Assembly (NCBI GenBank): GCA_012976225.1
Contig: JAAVVG010000002.1
Span: forward strand, 496,001 to 560,000
DNA from: Golubevia sp. BC0850
Taxonomy: Eukaryota > Basidiomycota > Exobasidiomycetes > Golubeviales > Golubeviaceae
Reading direction: 5' to 3'
DNA length: 64,000 bases
Positions 11,964 through 24,206 of this stretch are shown in pieces. Position 1 is the first letter of the stretch; each line of letters opens with the position of its first letter. Made by a program: the position numbers and the translations under genes. The notes under the pieces were generated by a model. That model was not told where the DNA came from. It made no database searches and worked only from the letters and a program-made list of their open reading frames with translations.

Positions 11964-13463
11964 TCACAGCTTCGAATTCTTTGGCTTTTTCGCTATGACA
12001 TACCCATGACGCGGGAAATGGACGTGTAGAGACTTGTTTCTTGAAGTCTTCACTTCTAGCGTTCCCGTCTCAGGAGTCAAACCGATCAAGATGCCGGCTG
12101 TGAAGAAGGGAGGGAAGTGGGGGAGGCAAAACGACGTCAACAAGCTGCAAGCTCGAAAGTAGCTGACACTCGATCTTGCTGAAATGTTGAAGATATTCTT
12201 TGGAATTCGATCGGCTTGAATTGACTCACACTGAGGATGAGTTTTTCCAGTATCATCAGGGGTGACAATCACTTCATCCCCTTTTTTGAACCAACCATTA
12301 GCAACGAGAGCCTCGTGTTCGTCCACCATTCTCTCGACCCTTTTCCCACTCTCCAGTAGCCTTTGAGCCTCTTCTGAATCGATCTTTTGACCTCCGAGAG
12401 AGCTGTCAGGTCCAGGACTAGGTCCATAGTAGCTCAGTTTTTCAAAGACTTGATCCATTAACTTCATCCATTCGATAACTTTGATATAACTCTTTCTTCT
12501 GAGATCTTGGCTAAACAGTTCAGTAACCAGTGAATCTTGATCATCTCGATGTGCATTCCTTATCACCGCTAGCAGCCAATAAAAGGAGATGTCTGCATAG
12601 CTGGGCTGGTTTCCAAGCAAGAACTCTCCCTCCGAAGCCTTCAGTTGCTTCTCTAAGTCTGTCATGTGATGCTGTAGCAGAGATAAGAACATAGGAGCTA
12701 AAGTCTTCAACTTCTTGGGGTTGATATTTGCGCCATTGAAGAATTCTCTATCTTTCCTAAATGTGTCATCGGAGAACACTGAAGCTGGTAACAGAGCTCC
12801 GATTGCTTTGAAGATGGGTTTATCTCCTACGAATCTAGATGCTTGTAGTGCCAATGGAGCCAGAGCTTTGTGTGAGGATTGGAATGGGAAGTGGGAAAGA
12901 GAAAAAGTAATGGGTGTCAACAAGAAGGCGAGGGAGATCTCAGAAAGAATTTGATCTCACCAGCAGTATTTCCTGGCCAGAGAGTTTTGAATCCATCTTT
13001 CACTGTGAACCTTTTCTCCAGCTCTTCTACCATTAAGGATGTATCGAGGATGATATCTCCATCGATTGCCAGAACTGGGATTCTACGATAATTCAGGCCA
13101 AGCTTTTGAAGAGCAGGTCTTGGAGGCATCCTTTCTACTGTGACTGTTTTGAAGGCTGATTGAGATGACAGAAGGAGAAAGAGGGTAACTAGGATGAGGA
13201 ATACACAAAAAGAAAAAGAGGGGGTGGGCGGAATGTTGGCTTGCATGAGCTGAATTCGCCAGTAAGAGAGACTCACGAATCTTCTTGAAAGTAAGAACTA
13301 ATGCTATTTTCTCTGCGAAGGGAGAGTCTCCATAACTATACGAAGTGTAGAGAAGGAATCTATCTTCAATTCGAAGAAATACAGCTAAAGTCCGACGCAC
13401 TCAAACGAGAAAGAAGCTCTCCGAGACTCACCAATACAAGATGGCAGTTGAAGGCGATGCCAT
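11964..13463 (-). CDS. Glutathione S-transferase-like protein with C-terminal extension
   Basis: There are five exons (13463-13432, 13335-13277, 13155-12961, 12865-12230, 12097-11964), summing to 351 aa with all phases consistent. The thioredoxin-like GST N-terminal domain is clear: ILYCYGDSPFAEKIALVL, FKTVTVERMPPRP, the cis-Pro strand YRRIPVLAIDGDIILDTS and LMVEELEKRF. The helical C-terminal domain includes FLLGNQPSYADISFYWLL. After that lies ~110 residues absent from ordinary GSTs (~210-240 aa), including WFKKGDEVIVTPDDTGK and GTLEVKTSRNKSLHVHFP, which look like a small beta domain. Possible roles are detoxification or protein-specific thiol transfer; the substrate is unknown. A TATA-like CTTATAATAG lies about 90 bp upstream. 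Confidence 0.88.
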
Positions 13464-13992
13464 TTTAAAGATGTTTGGATATTAGAATAATGAATGGGTT
13501 TGGTGAGAGGAGAGTTGGGGAGGCAGGAGGATGAAGAGATCTCTCTCCCTCTTATAATAGCTACCCGGATCTTTAATTTCCGTTGACCGTATTTGCTGGC
13601 GGACTCGGTCTCTTCTTGTAGTCCGGATGCCTTTACCTTTGGTCTCCAGAAAAGAGGTCAAAGACGGTCGAAGGGGAAGGAGATCTGGACGTGAGAGATA
13701 TTCCTCTTCGACACATCCCTATTAAGAACGAACCCAAAAGGCAGGTTCAAAGACGTAAAAAGGTGAGCGATTTTTTTTCGAAGAAACATAGAACATTGAA
13801 AGGAGAGAAAAGTACAAAATGAGTCTATGGACAAAATGGCGTCGAACAGAATCAGGGGTCAATTAGAGAAGTACAATAAAGATCGAGCATGGGTCTCGAC
13901 GCAACGAAAGTGAATGGTTTATGTGAAAAGCTTAGAAGTTTGGCAGTTGAAGATTCCAAAGATCGGAAATTTGGTAAAAGGGGGCGGCCATC
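13464..13992. other. Intergenic: GST promoter and HUL5 3' region
   Basis: This 529-bp stretch lies between the GST start and the HECT-ligase stop, both on the minus strand. CTTATAATAG at about 13551-13560 is a plausible TATA box for the GST gene. No reading frame of interest is present. Confidence 0.45.
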
Positions 13993-16900
13993 TCAGCTCA
14001 AATCGAATCCAGCTCCACTATCGATAGCATAAGCCAACTTCTCTTGACACTGTTTGAGTGATTTATATCTTGGAAGCTTGAGTAGATTTACACAAGTACT
14101 TGCAGTTGGAAGTCTTGTATCATCTTCTCCTGCCAGACGAATTGCGAATTTAGGATTGAGCTGAGAGAAACCGAGTAGAGGTGGTGAAGGACAAGAAGTT
14201 ACGAATTTGAGGAAAGATTTCCTTCGTTCTTGATTGAAGGTCTGAATGAAAAGGAAAAAAGAAGAAAGGAATCAAACAACAATCAGCAAACGAAGAGTAG
14301 GGAAGTCGGAGACTCAACATTAACTCTACTCACCCTCAAAGCTTCCCAGAAATATTCAACAGAGGCATCCTTTTCGTGATAGCCACCATAGACAGTGTTA
14401 GCTCTCAAATCGTCAATATCGATTGGTTCTTCAGTTCCAGCAACTAAGAAACGGAGCTCTTCTCTATTTAACATCCTTAACCATCTTGGGTCAATCATTT
14501 CTGAAAGTCCAGCGAAGAAAGCTTGACATTGCTTTGAGATTTGAGTTGAGAGACGCTGTTTGAGAAAAGAAATGAGAATGAAGAATAGATTGAGGATCAA
14601 ATGGGGAGTCAAGGGGGCTTGAAGAAGCTTCATCCTTCCCACCTGAAGAAACTAAAACAAGGCCTTCCTAAAACATGAATACTCACATAATGACTGACTC
14701 TATAAATATAGCTCAATCTATTCTCTCTAGTTACAGCAATTCCAGCACCACCAGGAATTAATTCAGTAGTTTTAGTCTCACCAAATTCATCATCAGTAAC
14801 AGTGAAATTCAAAGCTAAATCCTGTTCAACATTCCCTTGATAATTCTTCAGATAAATCAAGCCTTTATAAAGTTCTTTATCTAAACTATCCAAACTAGCT
14901 AAATCATCTAAATAACCACCTTTACCAAGCCATTTACTTAAAAAGAACCCAGCGAATTTGATGTCAACTAAGATACCTTCATAAAGAGCTTTACCAAGAA
15001 CTCTTCCTAAGAAAGTATACCATTCCAAAGATTCTCCTTGAGTAGAATAAGAATGTGGATTTGGATAAAGTTCTTGATTTTCAGTTGCTTTCCATAAGCC
15101 TCTGTTCGTATCGAAGGCTTCTTTAACTAGTGAAGTCAAAAATTCTTTGAAAACTCCTCCACCATCAATTCCAGCTTCTTCTTCTCCGAATTGATCAATG
15201 AAGACGATTTCTACTGTTCCTTTGAGAGATGAACCTAGAGAGTTGAGCCTCAAGAATCCATCGTTGGCGATGTGATCTCTACGAATCGTAACTCGATGAC
15301 GCTGTTGACGTGAGAAGTTGTGACGTTGGATACCGAGCCTGGTGATAGCAAGAGTAGGATCAGTGACGGTGACCTAGGGAGAAGAATTGCCCTCGAGGTT
15401 TGCCTCTCAGGCAGTTCTTCGTCTGATACTCACTTTTGTGCATCATTCCTAATGAATTGCCTAAAGATTTCAATCCTAACCTCGAAAGGAATAACAAACG
15501 GAATGTTGTTAAGGACTCCAAGTCTAGGACTCAAGAACGCCAGATTCTTAGCACTCAGTCCTCTAGTAGTACCAAGATTTCTCAATCTATTAGAAATCGG
15601 TAGAGCTTCACTTAAATTCATTCCATCATCTTCATCATCGACGACGATTCGATTTCGATTTTGAATTCCGTGACCTGCACCTGCTAATCTACCAGTAGAA
15701 GTTAAAACCTGTCTACCAGAAGCAGTCGAAGGGGGGTCTAAATCCATGGAAACCCCATTTCCATTAGAAGTTAGACTTGGATCAGATTGATCTTGATCTC
15801 CATCATTCAAAGATAACTCTTGTTCTTCCAATACAACAGTTTGAATGAAAGCTCCTAAATCCATTTGAGAAACCATTAACCAATGACCTTCAGGTACAAA
15901 ACTTTTTCTGGAATCTCTGGAATGGAATTGCTGTAAGACTTTGGTGACTAGATTTCTGAGTGAAAGGATTGATTGTTTCATTCCTGGTAACCTTAATTCC
16001 TTCCCACCATTGCTAGTGTTGGGATGCTTGGATTGTGAAGGTTTAGATTGTAAATTAGCCAAGATCCCAATTCCTTCATTCCAATAAAGACTGAAAGCTA
16101 AATTCCTTAGCACTCCACTTAAGCTGATGATCTCATCTAAAGATAAAGGATTCCTTGAAACACTGGTAGCTGAGTTGTTTGAAGAATTGAGTGAGGAGGT
16201 CGCTTTGGGATAAAACTCATCATCTCCAATAGTTAACAAAGCTCTTGAATAAAGTTCCAAAACCAAAATCAAAGCTGACCAATCCTCTTTATAATTCTCA
16301 TCTACCAAAGTACTCAAAACCTCTCTTGCTCCATTTCCAGAAGTTGCAGAAGAAATCTTTCTACAAAGTTTAGAAGTTCTAATGTAAGATCTATAAATCT
16401 CTCTGATCAAACCTGAAGAAGTTGGAGCTGCTGGACCTTTTGGAGCTTCTAAATTTTTTGATAACCCTTGAGAATTGGAAGTAGAAGAAGGAGGAACTTG
16501 AATTAAACCATACATGATAGAACTTAAAACCTTTTCTCTGACATTGTTATTCCAAGAGCTCAAAATCGAGCAAATGAAAGAACAGAATGCGATTCTAGTG
16601 GTTGAAGGAAACTTGTTCGAAGCACTTAGAAGTGATGATAAATGAGCTTCAGAATGAACAGTTGATAGCCATTTGTAAGTTGAAGCGTCTAGTGGTAAAT
16701 CAAAACCTTCTTCTCCATCTGCTTGGATTTCCTTTCGCATCGAATGAGTTTCTCTGGTTTCATTAATCTCTTCATCAATTTCCATTTCCATTCCCAATTC
16801 TTCAGCTCTTTCTTTTCCTTTGCCCTTTGCATCTCCCTTTCCTTTGTTTTTCAACTCGATAGGTTCCATTAGAAACACTTCATCTTCCAAACAATCCATT

Positions 16901-18391
16901 CCAACAGTGACAGCTTCCAAATATTCCTTCAACCATTTCCCATCCAAGCTTCCAACTCTCTTAGAACCCAATGCCAAGAAGTTAGCCAAAAGGTATGGAT
17001 TCTTCAAAGGATTGTTCTTTAAAACTGATTCACCGTTTTCTAAATTCACGTAATTCCCTAAAGCTTTGATGTGAGAGAGGGTTTCTAGAAATGGAAAGTT
17101 TGTAAGAGTTGGAATTGAAGAGATTGGGATTCTGGAGAGTAGATTTGGGATGGTTAGGATTTCAGAAATGAAAGTGGAAAGTGCAAAAGATCGGGTTGGG
17201 ATTTCTAAATTGGAAGAAAGTTCTTCTGAATCGATGATGATGGGTGTAGAAGAGCTATTACCTGGAAGTATTGAAGTTGAGAAAAGTTTGAAAATTGAAA
17301 GGGAAAGTGAAATGGTTGGGGAGAGAGTTGAAGAGGATTTCCGGTCGATTGGCTGGAGAGAGATGAGAAGATTAAGATTAGCCTCAAATCGATTTCTCTC
17401 TCTCTGTTAGCAGTATTCCTCTTAAAGAAACCCTTTTGAAACTCACAAAGTTCAACAGATGCCTCCTCAAACTCGAGTGAAAGCCATTCCTAATGAGCTT
17501 ATCAGCTAGAAACTGAGCTACATTGATTCCGGTCTGACTTGGCAGAGTTGTCTTCGAAGCTTGACCGTTGGAGGATAAAAGGATGTCTAGTATTTTGATG
17601 TAGGAAAGAGCTGAAGATTGAGATAGAATGGAAGGTTGAGTTGAGAGTTGAGATAAGAGTAACTTGAGGATTAGAGGTAGTAGAGTTGAGTAGGATGAGG
17701 TGATTGAAGGAGCAGAGAATGGCAACAGCAGAATGGATTGTGAATCTGTTTGGGAAAATGGGATGGAAAAAGATTGGTTAGTCGAAAGAGATGAGGTTGG
17801 GTGGCGAGAGGTTTGGGTTAAGACCGAGGGTGTCACTTGCACTGGAGTTGGACTTGCACTTCCGGACAAGGACTCGTTCAGTCGCTCCTAACTAAAATCC
17901 TGAAGCAGATAAACTGCTGTCATTCTACTATACTCACCTGTTGTAAACTGGGAAGCAATCCGACACCAGTTATCAAGTCTTGACTGAACTGATTGCATGT
18001 CAGCTTTACTTTTACTCCCCCACTCAGCTCTGCTTGACACCTGCCCACTTGAGAAGACGAGTAATCTAGTGAGATGAACCCAACCGATCAAGATCTGATG
18101 ATCCAAGTCGCTGCCTGTCTCTTGGAATCCGGCTTCCAGTTGAATCAACTCCTCATCGAATTGAGTTGCCCAAGATTGTCTGGTGTTCTTTGCTGAAGCA
18201 GTTGATCTGAACAAAGATTGAAGTTTCACTGCAGCTGAATTTTGATTTCTGATTTCTTCTCTGTTGGCTCTTTCTTGTCGAGCACTGGCAGCCAGTTGGG
18301 ATGGAGTTCGATTACTTGAATTGGAAAAAGTTGAACCACCTAAATTAATCTTTCTAGCTCCGAATCCTTTTCCATCAAAGTTGAAATCCAT
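13993..18391 (-). CDS. HUL5: HECT-type E3 ubiquitin ligase, Hul5/UBE3C type
   Basis: Six exons (18391-17938, 17842-17447, 17352-15434, 15338-14697, 14555-14334, 14241-13993) sum exactly to 1,293 aa. The start matches the family: MDFNFDGKGFGARKINLGG, then a basic helix and an IQ-like SAAVKLQSLFRS. The middle is helical and poorly conserved. The HECT domain begins near HRVTIRRDHIANDGF and contains FIDQFGEEEAGIDGGGVFKE, LGRVLGKALYEGILVDIKF and, near the end, LPTASTCVNLLKLPRY with the catalytic Cys that carries ubiquitin. Hul5/UBE3C adds ubiquitin chains on proteasome-bound and misfolded substrates. Human UBE3C has 1,083 residues and yeast Hul5 910, so this one is long through low-complexity insertions. 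The intron at 17843-17937 removes an in-frame TAG. Confidence 0.95.
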
Positions 18392-18591
18392 CTTGCACGT
18401 TGAATTCTGATTTAGATTGAATCGGTTGATCAAACTAGAAAGATTTAAGCCGGGTGTTGTGGTGGAGAACTGGAGATGGAGATAAGAACAAGCTGAGCAG
18501 CGCTTGCGTGTACCAACCAACCAGCAGATCTTCTAATCAGCGTTTTCTTCTAGAAGCCACCATCAACATCAACTCATAACTCAAGTAAAGT
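18392..18591. promoter_or_regulatory. Divergent promoter of HUL5 and the FAD oxidoreductase gene
   Basis: This is the 200 bp between the two start codons. No sharp TATA box is visible, and the plus-side leader before the ATG is A/C-rich. Confidence 0.45.
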
Positions 18592-20987
18592 ATGCGAATA
18601 GCAGTTATCGGAGGTGGTGTATCAGGATTGAGTGCCACTTGGGCTCTGAATGAACATTCCAATCATCAAGTTCATCTTTTCGAACCTGGAGAATACGTCG
18701 GAGGTCATACTCATACAGTGAAATTCGATCGACAGGGGAAACCACCCGCAATGGTAGACACGTGAGTAACAATAGAAATGGAGTCAGCAGATGGAGTGGG
18801 AGGCAGAAAGCCCCTTTGGTGAAAGAAATAGCCAAAGGGGTGCAGAGGGAAGAGGAGAGGGTAGAAGATCGCAAGATCGACTACATGGGATGCTTTCTAA
18901 GCAAGTACAATTCAGCCTCATCCCTCTGCTTCTGAAGCTGATAACTTCCTACTCTGAAGCATATCTGGGACTCAGCCTCTCAATTCCGGGCCCAGAGAGT
19001 CGGCATGCTGGTATCAGCGACAGCACTCTTCGAACTTCTTCCCGTCTCAACCCCTCTAACCTTTCAATCTCCACCTTTTGCCCTCCATCTCCATCCCGTC
19101 CTATCCTTACAGAGGGTTCATCGTCTTCAATTCAGTAACCTACCCAAACTTCCTCCGATTTCTAAACCTAGTAAAAATTCCAATCTTAGAATCAGACATG
19201 TCCTTCTCAGTCACCAGATCTACTTTCCCAAAGTTTTCTTCTCTATTCAAATTTCCTTCTTCATCTTCATCCACCAAGGAGGAAGCTCTTTTGAAGAGAG
19301 GTGGATTCGAATGGGCAGGAGGTTCTCCAATCTCTCTCTTTTGTCAAAAACGTAACCTTCTAGATCCAAATCATTGGAGAATGGTTTTCGACATTTTGAA
19401 ATTCAATATTCAAAGTTTAGAGACTTTGAGGAAAGCTAAAGGGAAAGAAGATAGGAGAGAGAGAATTGGAATCAAGGCGGAAAATGGAATCGAATTTGAT
19501 GATGAAGATGAAGAAGAAAGTATTGGAGATTGGTTGGATAAAAGAGATTATGGAGAATATTTTTGGAAAAACTATTTGATAGTGAGTTAGGGAAATTCAC
19601 AAGATCAATTCACAAGATCAGAAGACTTTTTCCATGGGTTCGAGAGATACTGACATTTCTTCTTGCTATTTCTCGACACCAATTTATTTATCTGGTTCAG
19701 CCAATGACTTCTTCGATTTGGTCAACTCCACCTTCAGTTGCATTCAGATCATTCCCAGCCATCACACTTTTAAGATTTATGCATAATCATCATTTATTAC
19801 AAATCCTAAATCGACCTCAATGGTTAACAATCAAAGGTGGTTCTAAGAACTATGTCGCTCGGATTCTTTCAAAGGTACCTCCAAAACAACTTCACAGAAA
19901 TGAAAAGGGCAGAATCATTTCTGTTAGAAAACAAGATGAAAAATGGTTTTTAAGAGATGCAAATGGAAATGAAGGAGAAGGATTTGATAAGATTCTCTTT
20001 TCAACTCATGCTGATATTACCAAGGAGATTTTGGAAGATTGGTTGGAAGATGGTGAGGATAGAGGTGATGCTAAGACTTCGGAGAAACAAGAATTGTCCA
20101 AAGTTTTGGGAAATTTCGGCTTTAGTCAGAATAAGGCGGTTTTACATTATGATGAAGAGGTGAGTTTGGAAGGATCGAAAAGCCTCCCCCCCCCCCACAA
20201 AGAACCGTTTCTTGGATCTGCCTGACCTCCATTGCCTATCGCTTCCATTCATTTTCCCCTTTCTTCTTCAAAGCTAATGCCAGTTAAGAAATCCGCTTGG
20301 TCAGCCTGGAATTTCCTAGCTCAAGAAACCTCGAACAAATCCTCAACTTCTCAAACCGACAAAGATTCAGTTTCCCTAACCTATTGGATGAACCTTCTTC
20401 AATCTCTTCCTTCATCTCTACATGGTCCAATTTTAGTAACTCTAAACCCTCCAAAAGGTTTACCTTCTCCTTCAAAAACTCTTGAATCTTACACTTACGA
20501 ACATCCAATTTACACTTCCAAATCAGTTTCAGCTCAAAAAGCCTTGGCTAAATTCCAAGGTTTCGAAGGCTTAGGTTTCTCTGGTGCTTGGTTAAATTAT
20601 GGTTTTCATGAAGATGGATTTTCTACAGGTTTGAAATCTTCAGTTCAATTTGGTGCTACTTCTCCTTTTGAAATCAAAAATGCTGAAAGAGAGTTACCGA
20701 ATTTCTTTGAATTATTGCTTCAATCTATCGTTATTAGGGTTTGTGATTTAGTTAGGAGATGGATTGCTTTCTTTACTATGCCCATGATTTTGATTCCTTT
20801 GATTTTCTTTAGTCTTTGGATTGAGTTTGGAGTTACGGTTGTACAAGGATTGATCGGACAGATTAGAAGTTTGAATGGGTTTAAAGAATTGGTCATGGAG
20901 AGAAGAGCTATTTGGGAAGATTCTTTGGGTTTGAATAAGAAGATTTTGGGAGCTAAGAGTTTTTGGAAACTGGAGAAAGAGGAATGA
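18592..20987 (+). CDS. FAD-dependent amine-oxidase-like oxidoreductase
   Basis: Exons 18592-18761, 19113-19581, 19701-20159 and 20274-20987 sum to 603 aa in frame. The N-terminus is a Rossmann dinucleotide fold: MRIAVIGGGVSGLSATWAL followed by the acidic strand end HLFEPG and YVGGHTHTV. The next exon starts the conserved block VDTGFIVFNSVTYPNFLRF, later YLIPMTSSIWSTPP, ILFSTHADITKEILED, then LMPVKKSAWSAWNF and GFSGAWLNYGFHEDGF. This is the flavin-amine-oxidase superfamily branch of predicted NAD/FAD-binding proteins (COG2907 type), whose substrate is not established. A hydrophobic segment near the C-terminus (MPMILIPLIFFSLWIEFG) suggests membrane attachment. Intron 1 (351 nt) is longer than the others, and the last intron holds a run of 11-12 C at about 20186. 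Confidence 0.93.
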
Positions 20988-21417
20988 AGGAATGGAAATT
21001 CTTAGAAATTAAAGATACCCCCTTTGACGTGCGTCATTGAACACTTCTACTTTATTCATAACCATCTCGAGAGCAACTTATCAAACATGGTGCTTTGTGT
21101 GTCGGGTGAGATTGAAAAAGCCAAATGATCGACCAGGAATCGCTTGCCGACTTCACTTCTCGAAATGTTGCGAGATCACACTTCAGACTCACAAACTTTC
21201 TACAAGGATAGAATGAAGATCTACCGAGATTCAAATTACATTATATTAGATCACAAGTCAAACTGAGCTTGAGACGATGAGCAAGTAGAGACAAGAATAA
21301 GTGAGAGAGGGGAGCCAAACAGAAAGAGATTTAGGAGACAAGAGAGATGAAAGAAACCTGTCTGAGTGGATCAGAATGATCCCATTACAAAGCTTAGAGT
21401 AAGTTATTCGACAGTTT
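20988..21417. other. Convergent intergenic region
   Basis: This 430-bp AT-richer stretch lies between two converging genes and presumably holds both 3' UTRs and polyadenylation signals. The short frames on the minus strand are not supported as genes. Confidence 0.45.
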
Positions 21418-23659
21418 TCAGTAAACTGGAACTTTGATGGCATCGAGGTTGTAGATCCAGGAGTCGTATGAAGCTTGATCGAAGACGCATTCTTCTGACT
21501 CTGATTCTGAGTCGTACAAAGGTCTCAAAGGCCAGGTACAAATCTGTCTGTTATGTCCAATGTTGTCTCCTTGTAGAACAGTAGCGTTCAGGGTTGTTGG
21601 AACGGTTCCGCTTTCCACCCAGTCGATGCTGATAGAGTAGGCAAGATTGAAATGGATAGAAGAGAGGAGATCAGAGAAAGAGGGGACGAGATGAGATTTG
21701 AGAACAATCCGACATTTTGTCACTCACAGAACGTTCAAGTTAGTCTGAGGGAAGGATCCATTGACTTGATTAGTGTTGGGGGCGCAATGCTCTGCTCCTG
21801 GTACCAAGAATAGCCGGTACCAACCGTTCAATTGAGTGAAACTGTCGTTGAGAGAGAGTTGAGGATACATAACACTACGAACGGAATCTTGATAACGGAC
21901 CGAGGAAGCAGGTGGGATTGAGGAATCGAGTTCTCCATGGTAGTGCTTCCAATGGAAATCAAGGGGTGAAGAGTGAAAGATGGTCAGCAAATGAGCTCGG
22001 CAACTCTGGCTTTTCTCGATCTTTCCCTAAATCTTGTTGCTACTCACAAGGATCTTTCCACCAGCCTCTTGAAAGTCGGTGAGATCTGGCCAAGTAGTTT
22101 GAAGTGAATCTTGATACTTGTGAAGTCCTTCTACCATCCAATCTCTCAAAGTATCATAGGTGATACCGTCCAGACTGTCGAAGTTAGTGGCATTGATCTC
22201 CTTCAAAAAGATGTTGACGAACTCGGCTCCGAAAGAGCTGATGCTCAACTCGTACTCTCCAGAGTCTTCGTTGTAAGCAGTGGCTGCGTCTGCGAACTTT
22301 GCACCTGGCTGATAAGACAAATAAACTTGCTTCCCATCCGAATCTTGAAGTCCGTTCAAGATTGTTTGAGCAACTTCGGTAGCTTCTTTACTGACAGTTC
22401 CGTTTGTAGCTGGAGTTGCAGACTGAGTCATCATTTGTCTTTTCTTCAAGTTGATAGTTGAAGAACCGGAAGCTTCACAGGAATAGGAATTACCAATTGA
22501 AGAACTGACGTTATAGTTTAGCTTGCATAAATCTGTCCTACTAACCACACCATCCTTCTTTCCATCCAACTCATCACATGCATCAATAAGATCGGTGTTG
22601 ATCTGAGCAAGCTCACATGGAGATGGGAAATAATTCAATGTTTTCTCCACTAGATTGCCTTGGAGATGATTAACTTGCTGAAACGAATATCTTAAAGCTG
22701 GAGCTCCAATGGCGACTCCATCAAATTGAGATCCATACCTTTGGACTTGACTGAATCCTTCTCTTCCTCCTTCTGAGCAAGCTTGATAGTAAGAATAAAT
22801 TTTAGTTGAGTTGAAGAAGTTCTTGGTGAACTGCTTTCCAAGTTGAGAAAGTTCGTGGATTGCTTTATAGCTGAAGGAGAAGAGATTAGGGTAGTTCAAA
22901 GTTCCATTATTGATGAGCGCTATGGTGTCGTAGTCTGTTGAGAAGCTTCCAAAACCCCCGTCAGTAGCACCTGTCAAGAGGAGATCATGTCAGGTCAGTG
23001 AGATGTTCTTGAGGCTTCGACCCCTTGCAGATCGTCGACTCACCTGCAACTGCTCCATAGATGATCCCACCGGGAAGAGAGCGCTCGCCAGAGTTGATTG
23101 CATACCTAGATAGGTAATCCAAGGTTTCGGAACAAGTCGTAGAAAGTTTGGAGAAGTCAGTCGTGCATACACGAAGATGCTGATCTCAAGCCTTCATCAT
23201 ACTTACCCTCCACCTCCAGTTGAAAGATACCGATTCTGGAAGTCATCCGGACTTGGAAGCCAGTACTTGACAGTTGTCTGTTAGAAGGTAGGATAAATTG
23301 TCAGTGAGAGGTAGTCATCCCTTCGAACCCTTTTTCAAGATGAAGCTCACAGAATCCGATGTTCCAGTATGACTGTAGGCGAATGTAACGTTGCAATAAT
23401 CGATAACGGCATCTGGGAAATCATTTTCTCCAGAAATGGTGACATTGGTGACTGTATTGGCAGTGACCGAGTCAGATCTTACCGTCACTCCATCGATAGT
23501 ATCATCTGATGGGAGGACGCTCTTGACGTACTCGGTAGTGCAGACGTCATCGAGAGAAGATCCAGTAGCACTTGACACTTGAGAGAGCGCAAAAGCTAAA
23601 CTTGCGGCTGATCCGAGAAATTGAGAGGTAGAGGAAGAGGATGAAGAGAGGAACTTCAT
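21418..23659 (-). CDS. Secreted tannase/feruloyl esterase family protein
   Basis: Six exons (23659-23351, 23277-23207, 23105-23044, 22970-22048, 21945-21728, 21628-21418) sum to 597 aa. The start MKFLSSSSSSTSQFLGSAAS runs into a hydrophobic stretch ending near SSATG, which fits a signal peptide. Family landmarks are RYLSTGGGGYAINSG, the nucleophile elbow YYQACSEGGREGF (Ser between Cys and Gly-Gly), GGKILHYHGELDSSIPP carrying the likely catalytic Asp, and VPGAEHCAPN with the His followed by Cys. In tannases, Cys next to Ser and Cys next to His form a disulfide joining the triad; both are present. Six or more N-x-S/T sites fit secretion. Fungal members hydrolyse gallate or hydroxycinnamate esters of plant material; the exact substrate cannot be read from sequence. 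Confidence 0.95.
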
Positions 23660-24206
23660 CTTGAGATCGATCAGAGAGGCGAATGAGGAGTTGAGGAGAG
23701 AGAAGAAAGTTGATTTTACTTCTCCATTTATGTACCTGAGTGATCCTCTGGGATTTCAGATCTCATCTTCCCTTATATTAGATTGAGGGAGCGATACTGA
23801 TGGATAGGAAGGATCTCATTCAAGCAGTGTTTTGTCGGCGCACAGCTTTGGAGCGCGGCATCTTTTGCGATCGTTCTTCAAATCTTCTGGTCGATCCTGA
23901 GATCCTGAGAGATCGACTCCCCGCGGTCTATTCCAAAGCAGTTCGCAACCTCAAATGAGGAACGTGGCAACAGATTTTTGAGGCAGAGAAACTGCGAGAC
24001 AGGCAGAGGTTCATTCTTCCTCATGCCGCTCCCATCAATTCAGAATGGATTCGATGGAAAGCTTAGCAGGAAACAGTTCAAAGATCGGCTGCGACTCCTT
24101 GTCCAGAGACAACATCGAAATAACAAAGCCACGACAATAAAAAAGGGACAGTGATGCAAACAATCACAGTACTAATATACGGCTTCTTTGAAAGATGATG
24201 TCCCAT
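23660..24206. other. Upstream region of the esterase gene
   Basis: This 547-bp intergenic stretch contains the esterase promoter (minus strand) and the 3' end of the promoter-distal AlkB-like gene. A TTATATTAG-like AT-rich element lies about 120 bp above the esterase ATG. No gene is seen. Confidence 0.45.

Noticed and set aside
14557-14696. Possible extra microexon within the HUL5 intron at 14556-14696
   Set aside because: A GT-rich 15-nt piece could be spliced in, but direct joining already gives a normal HECT sequence around RVSHYRLSTQISKQC.
17876-17890. In-frame TAG in the HUL5 region read as a premature stop
   Set aside because: A GTGAGT donor at 17937 and an acceptor at 17843 in the same phase remove it, and the full exon set then sums to a whole number of codons.
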